A stretch of DNA of 11,764 bases from Oscillibacter sp. (GTDB lineage: Bacteria > Bacillota > Clostridia > Oscillospirales > Oscillospiraceae), in NCBI GenBank assembly GCA_024404295.1, contig JAKSQE010000028.1, positions 1 through 11,764 on the forward strand, written 5' to 3'. Within the stretch, counting starts at the first letter, position 1. Each line of letters opens with the position of its first letter. The position numbers and the translations under genes were made by a program. The notes under the pieces were generated by a model. That model ran no database searches, had not been told where the DNA came from, and saw nothing but the letters and a program-made list of their open reading frames with translations. Positions 6,903 to 11,764 of this stretch are shown here, piece after piece.

Positions 6903-7394
6903 TTATTTGTTGACGCGGAACAGCTCATCGCCCACATCCACCATGACGCCATTGGTAGGAGTGACCTCAGCAAAGTCATCTGCATTGGTGATGACGTTGA
7001 TCACCACAGCGGGATGATTGGCGGCAATGATCTTGTTTAGATCCATGGTCATCAAAGGCTGACCTTTGGTGACAACATCGCCCTCTTTCAGGCTGCTGGA
7101 GAAACCGTCACCGTTCATCTCCACGGTGTCCACACCGACATGGATCAGGATCTCGATGCCGCTGTTGCTCTCCAGACCGATTGCGTGCAGGGTATCGGTC
7201 AGCTGCGTGATCTTACCGTCAACGGGAGCGTACACAACACCCTCCTCAGGATCAATGCCGATGCAGGGACCCAGAATACCCTGGCTGAAAACCTCGTCGG
7301 GAATAGCCTCCATGGGGACGATTGCACCCTTTGCAGTAGCACCGATGGAAGCGGGGAATGCAGGAGCCTTCTTAAACTTATCAAACAGACCCAT
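6903..7394 (-). CDS. crr: PTS EIIA protein, glucose/GlcNAc (Crr) type, stand-alone
   Basis: This 163-residue cytoplasmic protein receives phosphate from HPr and hands it to the IIB domain of the transporter. The family motifs are present: GPCIGIDPEEGVVYAPVDGKI (42-62), TDTLHAIGL with His70, and GIEILIHVGVDTVEMNG with the phosphorylated His85. These match E. coli EIIA-Glc His75 and His90. The N-terminus MGLFDKFKK resembles that of other free EIIA-Glc proteins. Since the neighbouring EIICB has no EIIA domain, this is its likely partner, and it may serve other glucose-family EIIs too. The ATG (7392-7394) has a GAGGAGGT site (7402-7409). It has its own promoter, and a terminator is shared with nagA. 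Whether it has regulatory roles like E. coli EIIA-Glc cannot be told from the sequence. Confidence 0.96.
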   Translation of the reverse strand: MGLFDKFKKAPAFPASIGATAKGAIVPMEAIPDEVFSQGILGPCIGIDPEEGVVYAPVDGKITQLTDTLHAIGLESNSGIEILIHVGVDTVEMNGDGFSSSLKEGDVVTKGQPLMTMDLNKIIAANHPAVVINVITNADDFAEVTPTNGVMVDVGDELFRVNK

Positions 7395-7423
7395 AATGTG
7401 TACCTCCTCAAATTGCTTTCTTA

Positions 7424-7447
7424 AAATTTACGGAAATCCGTTAATTT
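7424..7447. promoter_or_regulatory. Dyad in the EIIA gene leader, candidate operator or hairpin
   Basis: Arms AAATTTACGGA (7424-7434) and TCCGTTAATTT (7437-7447) match at 10 of 11 positions around an AA centre. It covers the predicted first two dozen bases of the transcript, just downstream of the -10. It could be a repressor site or a 5' RNA hairpin. Confidence 0.5.
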
Positions 7448-7455
7448 ACAGTATT

Positions 7456-7484
7456 AGTATAACAAATCACATATCATTGTTCAA
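7456..7484 (-). promoter_or_regulatory. EIIA (crr) gene promoter
   Basis: On the minus strand, TTGAAC (7479-7484) and TATACT (7456-7461) are 17 bases apart. The transcript should start near 7449, leaving a leader of about 55 bases that contains a dyad. Confidence 0.7.
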
Positions 7485-7514
7485 TAGCCTGTTGCCATAA
7501 AATCGGGAAAATGA

Positions 7515-7543
7515 TTGCAAAACGGGCTGGAGTAAGATAAGAT
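7515..7543 (+). promoter_or_regulatory. Possible promoter of the HAD phosphatase gene
   Basis: TTGCAA (7515-7520) and TAAGAT (7538-7543) are 17 bases apart; both are moderate matches. GATAAT at 7541-7546 is an alternative -10 with a long spacer. Confidence 0.4.
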
Positions 7544-7584
7544 AATTGCAAGAAAAGAAAAGCACACGGGAGGGGTCATCGAAT

Positions 7585-8358
7585 ATGATCAAGATCGTTT
7601 TTGCGGATTTTGATGGAACACTATTCTCCCATCGGACACATTGCATGCCCCAGAGCACGGAGGAAGCCATCCAGGCATTGAACCGAAATGGCATCAAGTT
7701 TTGCATTTGCACCGGAAGAGCCAAGGAAGACGTAGAGAAATTTGACCATTTCAGTTTTCGGACGGATGGCATGGTGGCCTCTAATGGGCAGATCGCCTTT
7801 GATGCGGATAACCGGAAGGTCTATGATTCGCCCATCAGCGGTGAACTGAAAGAAACGTTGATCTCCCTTTTTGAAGAAAAACGAGTGCCGATCTGTTTTT
7901 CCACAGAGAATGGCTTTTATATCAATTTTGTCAATGATTTCGTGGTTCAATTCGAAGCAGCCATCAGCTCCAATCCGCCGCAAGTGATGGCGTATCAAGG
8001 AGAGAAGATCTATATGGCTGCCTGCTTCACTGAAACAGAGGAGATCAAGCAGGAAATTTTGGATCTAAGCCGGATCGCAACGGTGACCAGTTGGAAACAG
8101 GATGGATACGATGTCCTTGCTATGGGAGCCAATAAAGCCATCGGCATTGCGGAATTATTGAAATGCTATCATATCCGCCCGGAAGAGGCTATGGCGGTGG
8201 GCGATGGAGAAAATGACGTGGAAATGCTCCAGTTTTGCGGAATTGGTGTTGCCATGGGCAACGGCACAGAGGAGACGAAAGCTTGCGCCGACTATGTAAC
8301 GGACGACATCGACAAGGATGGCTTTGCAAAAGCGTTACAACATTTTGAACTGATCTGA
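7585..8358 (+). CDS. Cof-type HAD-IIB family phosphatase
   Basis: The product (257 residues) belongs to the Cof-like branch of HAD phosphatases, cytoplasmic Mg-dependent enzymes that usually dephosphorylate sugar phosphates or similar small metabolites. Motif I is FADFDGTL (Asp8 nucleophile, Asp10 acid/base), motif II is CTGR (Thr43), motif III Lys184 lies in GANKAIGIAEL, and motif IV is VGDGENDVEML (Asp207, Asp211). The C2-type cap lies between about residues 85 and 180 and sets specificity; it does not reveal the substrate. The start is the ATG at 7585, 9 bases after GGGAGGGG (7568-7575); an upstream TTG at 7546 has no suitable site. It is next to the amino-sugar genes, so a sugar-phosphate substrate is plausible but unproven. 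It ends at a bidirectional terminator. Confidence 0.93.
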   Translation: MIKIVFADFDGTLFSHRTHCMPQSTEEAIQALNRNGIKFCICTGRAKEDVEKFDHFSFRTDGMVASNGQIAFDADNRKVYDSPISGELKETLISLFEEKRVPICFSTENGFYINFVNDFVVQFEAAISSNPPQVMAYQGEKIYMAACFTETEEIKQEILDLSRIATVTSWKQDGYDVLAMGANKAIGIAELLKCYHIRPEEAMAVGDGENDVEMLQFCGIGVAMGNGTEETKACADYVTDDIDKDGFAKALQHFELI

Positions 8359-8364
8359 TTGAAA

Positions 8365-8392
8365 AGCGCACAGCGGGAAACCGCTGTGCGCT
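8365..8392. terminator. Bidirectional terminator between HAD and TIM-barrel genes
   Basis: AGCGCACAGCGG (8365-8376) and CCGCTGTGCGCT (8381-8392) form a perfect 12-bp stem with a GAAA tetraloop. The plus tail is GCTTTGTT, which also contains the stop codon of the minus-strand gene. The minus tail is TTTCAATC. Confidence 0.9.
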
Positions 8393-8398
8393 GCTTTG

Positions 8399-9325
8399 TT
8401 ATCTTCGAATGGAGAGAGCCATGCGGTGATAGGTGTGGCGAATACCACGGATGGCCACGCTGTATGCCATGATGTTCTCCGGCAGTGCCATGCCAACATA
8501 GCCGGAATCTCCAATGTGGTGGATGTCTGTTCCAGTCATCTTGCATTCCAAAGCCAGACGGCGAATGGTGTCTGTGTCTGCGCCTTCCTGCGAAGTGCCA
8601 ATGGAAGTAATGGTCAATTTCCCGAGACTGTGGGCATGACTGACCAATTGACGGATATATTCGGTGGTAATACCGGGCACGGTGCCGGGGGCGGGCATTA
8701 GGACCATGTCAGCTCCGGCATCGACAAAGGCAGTCACATCTTCCGGTGTAATGATGTGCTCGCCGCCTTCACCAACCACACCGGAGGCGTGCATCTTTCC
8801 TGCGACCAGAACAACACGGGTACCTACGGCGGCGGAAATGCTGCGCAGGGAATCGGTGATAGCCTGATTGCTGACGCCATTGCCGGGGTTTCCGGTGAGT
8901 ACGATAAGATCAACGCCCATCTCCACTGCACGGCGGGCATTTTCTACGGTGGCATAGCGGCCTTTGCTCATTTTCCAGATGGTATCGTCGTTCTCTGCGG
9001 CAATGCGATCTTCCACCGGCTCCAGATTGATACCGATCAGTCGTCCGGTCAGACGCTTGACTTCCCGAATGACCTCTGCGGGTTCAACGTGGGGCAAAGC
9101 CTGAATGACAGGCTGCTGCACATCAAACATGTTCAGCAAGAGAATGTCAGCCCCCATGGCAGCTGCAAATTCCGCATTGGTCACATCCGTCAATAACGGT
9201 TGGGTGATGCCGATGCACTCGCTGGCTAATACACGGCCCTCGCTTCCGGCAATCGCTTCCAACACTCCACTCTTGGTAAGGTGGGTCAATTCGGAAGATG
9301 TCATGTTCAAAAGTCTTTTTGCCAT
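8399..9325 (-). CDS. TIM-barrel-like protein of unknown function
   Basis: I do not recognise a characterised function. The 308-residue product has alternating strand/helix units typical of a (beta/alpha)8 barrel: ADILLLNMFDV (about 60-70), GRLIGINLEPVE (94-105), VDLIVLTGNPGNGVSNQAI, TRVVLVAGKMHASG, GADMVLMPAPGTVPGI and LTITSIGTSQEGAD. The late GADMVLMP/PGT segments look like phosphate-binding barrel ends. The N-terminus (RLLNMTSSEL) and SEGRVLASE resemble a group of bacterial proteins that I remember near PTS genes, sometimes called HAD-like by mistake and lately grouped as DUF7916; I cannot verify this. It has no HAD motifs. The start is ATG 9323-9325 with AAAGG about 8 bases upstream; upstream in-frame codons are not family-like and would overlap the start of the divergent cutC. 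It is transcribed divergently from cutC. Confidence 0.85.
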   Translation of the reverse strand: MAKRLLNMTSSELTHLTKSGVLEAIAGSEGRVLASECIGITQPLLTDVTNAEFAAAMGADILLLNMFDVQQPVIQALPHVEPAEVIREVKRLTGRLIGINLEPVEDRIAAENDDTIWKMSKGRYATVENARRAVEMGVDLIVLTGNPGNGVSNQAITDSLRSISAAVGTRVVLVAGKMHASGVVGEGGEHIITPEDVTAFVDAGADMVLMPAPGTVPGITTEYIRQLVSHAHSLGKLTITSIGTSQEGADTDTIRRLALECKMTGTDIHHIGDSGYVGMALPENIMAYSVAIRGIRHTYHRMALSIRR

Positions 9326-9368
9326 GATAATTTCCTTTCTTCCTGTGGTAGGCAGGAACTGTATTCTA

Positions 9369-9377
9369 TGGTATACT
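9369..9377 (+). promoter_or_regulatory. cutC promoter (extended -10) in the 83-base divergent gap
   Basis: TGG followed by TATACT (9372-9377) is an extended -10; no good -35 is seen. On the other strand, TAGAAT (9363-9368) is a possible -10 for the TIM-barrel gene, so the two promoters would face away within a very short shared region. Confidence 0.45.
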
Positions 9378-9408
9378 GAATGAAACGCATGGAAAGGGGA
9401 CTGCGAAA

Positions 9409-10158
9409 ATGCATGGTTTGTTAGAAGTTTGCGTAGATAGTTTGGCTTCTGCCAGAGCTGCGATTCAAGGAGGAGCAGACCGCTTGGAATTGTGCGGTGC
9501 TCTTGCGGTAGGTGGATTGACGCCTTATGCTGCACTCTTAGGGCAGATTCGAAAGGAAAGCGACATCCCCATTCGCTGTCTGATGCGCCCTCGGGCAGGC
9601 GATTTTCTCTACACGAAAGAGGAAGTGAAGATGCTGTGCCGTCAGATCGAAGTGTTACATTGTGCGGGTGCCACCGGGTTTGTTTTAGGATTCCTCAACG
9701 CAGATGGAACACTCAACAGAGCAGCAATGCAAGATTGCATCGCTGCCTGTGAAGGCGCACCGGTGACGCTGCATCGCTGCATTGACGTTTCAGAAAATTT
9801 GGAGCGCACCTACCGTGTGGCTCACGAACTGGGAGTCGATACGGTGCTGACCAGCGGCGGAGCAACGAACTGTTTATTGGGTCAGGATGGCCTGGCACGG
9901 CTCCTGACTTTGCGAGATGCGGAAAGCGGCCCAGAGGTACTGATCGGCGCAGGGGTGAATGCCGAAGTCATTACGGCCTTGCGGAAAAAGCTGCCGGCTG
10001 CCCGCGCATTTCATATGAGCGGAAAAACTGAATTGGACAGCCAAATGCAATTCCGCAAAGAGCAAGTTCCTATGGGACTGCCGGGACTGGATGAATGGAC
10101 GATCTATCAGACCGATCCGCAGGCGATTCTTGCTGCAAGAGCAGCGGTAGATGCTTGA
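9409..10158 (+). CDS. cutC: CutC family protein
   Basis: The 249-residue product matches the CutC family, a TIM-barrel group named for a proposed role in copper tolerance whose biochemical activity is still unsettled. Motifs are LLEVCVDS (Cys8), GGADRLELCGALAVGGLTP (21-39, Cys29), LMRPRAGDFLYTKEE (58-72), GFVLGFLNADG (90-100), VTLHRCID (119-126; HRAFD in most members), TVLTSGGA (145-152) and LIGAGVN (178-184). Length is normal. The start ATG at 9409 has GGAAAGGGG at 9391-9399. The context is amino-sugar use and a divergent TIM-barrel gene, with no copper ATPase, chaperone or copper repressor in view, so a role in sugar metabolism deserves as much weight as one in copper handling. Confidence 0.92.
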   Translation: MHGLLEVCVDSLASARAAIQGGADRLELCGALAVGGLTPYAALLGQIRKESDIPIRCLMRPRAGDFLYTKEEVKMLCRQIEVLHCAGATGFVLGFLNADGTLNRAAMQDCIAACEGAPVTLHRCIDVSENLERTYRVAHELGVDTVLTSGGATNCLLGQDGLARLLTLRDAESGPEVLIGAGVNAEVITALRKKLPAARAFHMSGKTELDSQMQFRKEQVPMGLPGLDEWTIYQTDPQAILAARAAVDA

Positions 10159-10211
10159 CTTTATTTTACAGAGATTGAATGGAATTGGCAAGTAATTGCG
10201 CTGAAACGAAT

Positions 10212-10247
10212 AAAAATCCCGCCGAAAACATTTTCGACGGGATTTTT
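10212..10247. terminator. Bidirectional terminator between cutC and tRNA-Thr
   Basis: Arms 10212-10228 and 10231-10247 form a 17-bp stem with one C-A mismatch and a very small loop. It begins with AAAAA and ends in TTTTT, so each strand has a T tail within the stem. Base 10247 is also the last base of the encoded CCA of the tRNA. Confidence 0.88.
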
Positions 10248-10322
10248 GGAGCTAGTGGGGTGACTCGAACACCTGACCTGCTGATTACGAATCAGCTGCT
10301 CTACCGACTGAGCTACACTAGC
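10247..10322 (-). tRNA. tRNA-Thr, anticodon CGU
   Basis: Read on the minus strand, the gene folds as a full cloverleaf. Acceptor GCTAGTG pairs with CACTAGC. The D arm is GCTC/GAGC. The anticodon stem GCTGA/TCAGC encloses TTCGTAA, giving anticodon CGT for ACG codons. The T loop is TTCGAGT. Discriminator T73 and CCA are encoded (10247-10250). The T stem AGGTG/CACCC has an A49-C65 mismatch at its outer pair. A37 in an ANN-reading tRNA is a site for t6A, made by the enzyme of the nearby tsaD gene. Confidence 0.97.
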
Positions 10323-10345
10323 AAAGAATGGATCAAGCACGATGT

Positions 10346-10374
10346 ATCATAACATAATTTTCAAGTAGCGTCAA
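10346..10374 (-). promoter_or_regulatory. tRNA-Thr promoter
   Basis: On the minus strand, TTGACG (10369-10374) and TATGAT (10346-10351) are 17 bases apart, about 24 bases before the tRNA 5' end. This is a strong sigma-A promoter. Confidence 0.85.
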
Positions 10375-10628
10375 TCTTTTTTCGAGGAAACGATCGGAAT
10401 CTGATATAGAGAATTGTTTGATTACAAATAGTAATCGAATAAATTTTCCTTTTAAAACTTTTTTTGCAAATTGACCGAGAAAAAAATCTTGACAAAGCGA
10501 ATCTGAACATTTTGATGGTGAATGAAACAATAGACGAAAAAATAAAATGATTATGTCAAGCAAATTGATGCATTATGGAAACTGAATAAATTAACATAAT
10601 AAAAATAATAAGAAATAACTACAAAGTG

Positions 10629-10658
10629 TTATCCACATTTTCCACAGAGTTTTCAACA
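10629..10658 (+). promoter_or_regulatory. DnaA-box-like cluster
   Basis: Three 9-mers in the same direction are TTATCCACA (10629-10637, perfect DnaA box), TTTTCCACA (10638-10646, 8 of 9) and TTTTCAACA (10650-10658, 7 of 9). A fourth weak match, TTATTTACA (10694-10702, 7 of 9), follows. The spacing and order resemble arrays upstream of dnaA in clostridia, but dnaA is not here. Confidence 0.55.
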
Positions 10659-10835
10659 GATAAAAAATGATGATATATCAACAAAAAATCGTATTATTTA
10701 CAGAAAATACCAAGTAGCACAAATCGAGATTTACTCCTTCGGTTTCTTTCAAATTAAATTTACATAAAGCAGATATTAAAAATGTTTTCTACGTTTTTAC
10801 TGCTGAAATTTTACTTGACATTCATTTGAGCAGCC

Positions 10836-10873
10836 AAAGAAAAACAGCGCAGCCGAAGAGTCAGCTGCGCTGT
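10836..10873 (-). terminator. tsaD terminator
   Basis: ACAGCGCAGC (10844-10853) and GCTGCGCTGT (10864-10873) form a perfect 10-bp stem with a 10-base loop. On the minus strand it is followed by TTTTCTTTGG and lies 3 bases past the tsaD stop. Confidence 0.9.
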
Positions 10874-10876
10874 CGA

Positions 10877-11764
10877 TTATTCGTGAATATCGCGGGTGGC
10901 ATAAGCGTTGAGATCCATGGTGGCGGTGTGGCCGGCAAGGAATTCATAATATCCCTGAGCGCCGATCATGGCACCATTGTCACCGCACCATTTCAAAGGC
11001 GGCAGATAGAGCTGAGCACCGGCTTCCTGACAGGCTTTCTCTAAATCGCCGCGGATAATGGAATTGGCGGCGACACCACCGGCGGCCACGATTTGCGTGC
11101 GGCCTGTTTGGCGGGCTGCTTCCATCGCGCGGGGAACCAACGTATTGCTAACAGCTGTGGCAAAGTCCCGAGCCAGAGCAGGAGCATCCAACGCTTCTCC
11201 AATCTGCTCTGCATGGTGGGCCAGATTGACCACGGCGGTTTTCAAGCCGGAAAAACTCATGTCCAGCGGTGCGCCGTCCACATGGGAAGTCGGTAACTGG
11301 TAGACACCGCCCTGAGACTGCTGTGCCAGCTTGTCCATAGGAGCACCACCGGGGTAGGGCAGACCCAGTACACGAGCAGCTTTGTCGAAACATTCACCTG
11401 CCGCATCATCCCGCGTGCCGCCCAAGATCACCATGTCGGTGTAATCTCGTACATCGATGATCAATGTATTTCCGCCGGAAATCGCCAGAGCCAGAAACGG
11501 TGGCTTCAAATCGGGGAAAGCCAGGTAGACCGCTGCGATGTGACCACGAATGTGGTGAACGGGGATTAGGGGAACACCCAAACCAAAGGACATGGACGTG
11601 GCAAAACTCAGCCCCACCAAAACAGCACCGATCAAACCGGGGGCATAGGTGGCAGCAACAGCGTCAATGTCCGCACGGGTGCAGTGGGCGTCAGCCAAAG
11701 CCTTTTCTGTTAGGGCTGCAATGGCCTCCACATGCTTGCGAGAGGCAATTTCCGGTACAACACC
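10877..11764 (-). CDS. tsaD: TsaD, tRNA N6-adenosine threonylcarbamoyltransferase, 5' end missing
   Basis: TsaD transfers the threonylcarbamoyl group to A37 of tRNAs that read ANN codons (t6A), working with TsaB, TsaE and TsaC in the cytoplasm. The frame stays open to the window edge, giving 295 residues of an expected 335-340; the first 40 or so are outside. Visible in order are VVPEIASRKHVEAI at the left edge, APGLIGAVLVGLSFA, the metal-binding HHIRGHIAA (HxxxH), ISGGNT, DDAAGECFDKAARVLGLPYPGG, DMSFSGLKTAV, GGVAANSIIRG and the C-terminal CGDNGAMIGAQGY with the metal-ligand Asp. The GTG at 11729-11731 is an internal Val, not the start. A strong terminator follows the stop. A tRNA-Thr gene, encoding one of its substrates, lies downstream on the same strand. 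Confidence 0.97.
   Translation of the reverse strand, partial: GVVPEIASRKHVEAIAALTEKALADAHCTRADIDAVAATYAPGLIGAVLVGLSFATSMSFGLGVPLIPVHHIRGHIAAVYLAFPDLKPPFLALAISGGNTLIIDVRDYTDMVILGGTRDDAAGECFDKAARVLGLPYPGGAPMDKLAQQSQGGVYQLPTSHVDGAPLDMSFSGLKTAVVNLAHHAEQIGEALDAPALARDFATAVSNTLVPRAMEAARQTGRTQIVAAGGVAANSIIRGDLEKACQEAGAQLYLPPLKWCGDNGAMIGAQGYYEFLAGHTATMDLNAYATRDIHE

Larger units (their letters stand above)
10323..10876. other. A+T-rich gap between tRNA-Thr and tsaD
   Basis: This stretch of about 550 bases is visibly richer in A and T than the flanking genes. No frame in it has a credible ribosome binding site or family-like protein. It contains the tRNA promoter, an inverted repeat (TTTGATTAC 10417-10425 with GTAATCGAA 10431-10439), a DnaA-box-like cluster (10629-10658), sequences resembling XerD arms of dif sites, and the tsaD terminator at its right end. 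Confidence 0.75.

Noticed and set aside
9326..9535. Longer start for the TIM-barrel gene at 9535
   Set aside because: The extra 70 residues would overlap the coding start of cutC and the divergent promoter region. The ATG at 9325 has a ribosome binding site and begins the family-like sequence.
10333..10563. A 76-residue open frame on the minus strand in the A+T-rich gap
   Set aside because: It has no ribosome binding site, runs through the tRNA promoter and shows low-complexity composition.
10323..10876. A standard oriC
   Set aside because: DnaA-box-like repeats are present, but no dnaA or other typical origin genes flank them and the adjacent genes converge instead of diverging.
1..11764. 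CRISPR arrays, insertion sequences, phage or toxin-antitoxin genes
   Set aside because: No regularly spaced repeats, transposase motifs, terminal repeats or phage-like genes were seen on either strand; the window looks like ordinary chromosome.

Overview
The window looks like a chromosomal segment from a Gram-positive, low-to-mid G+C member of the Clostridia. An Oscillospirales or Ruminococcaceae-type gut anaerobe is my best guess. The reasons are the strong AGGAGG-type ribosome binding sites, sigma-A promoters (several with extended -10 elements), stand-alone PTS proteins (HPr, EI, EIIA), an ECF-type BioY, and the tRNA-Thr sequence with a U73-CCA end. The species cannot be fixed by eye.

Layout. 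1-858: the 3' end of a family 4 type uracil-DNA glycosylase gene and, 21 bases downstream, bioY (biotin transporter S component). 907-3082: ptsH (HPr), an intrinsic terminator, ptsI (Enzyme I), then a bidirectional terminator. 3105-5690: nagB (minus) diverges across 317 bases from a GlcNAc-type PTS EIICB gene (plus). 5712-7394: nagA (plus) converges on a stand-alone glucose-type EIIA gene (minus). 7585-9325: a Cof-type HAD phosphatase (plus) converges on a TIM-barrel protein of unknown function (minus). 9409-10158: cutC (plus). 10247-10322: tRNA-Thr(CGU) (minus). 10323-10876: an A+T-rich gap without genes, holding a cluster of DnaA-box-like sequences. 10877-11764: tsaD (minus, 5' end outside the window).

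How it works together. The central 6.4 kb encodes a whole amino-sugar uptake and breakdown route. PEP phosphorylates EI, which phosphorylates HPr, then the separate EIIA, then the IIB domain (Cys435) of the transporter, so that N-acetylglucosamine (GlcNAc) enters as GlcNAc-6-phosphate. NagA deacetylates it and NagB deaminates and isomerises it to fructose-6-phosphate. The genes are not one operon: they alternate in strand and most have their own promoter and terminator. A terminator lies inside both same-strand pairs (ptsH/ptsI and EIICB/nagA), probably setting expression ratios. The HAD phosphatase, the TIM-barrel protein and CutC are neighbours that may serve sugar-phosphate metabolism, but nothing in the sequence proves this.

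Most notable points. (1) HPr keeps the catalytic His15 but has Lys in place of the regulatory Ser46. (2) There are different, strong dyad symmetries at the EIICB, EIIA and nagB promoters. (3) A DnaA-box cluster, plus a weak dif-like sequence, lies in the gap before tsaD, with the flanking genes pointing inwards. (4) An uncharacterised TIM-barrel gene is divergent from cutC next to the amino-sugar cluster.
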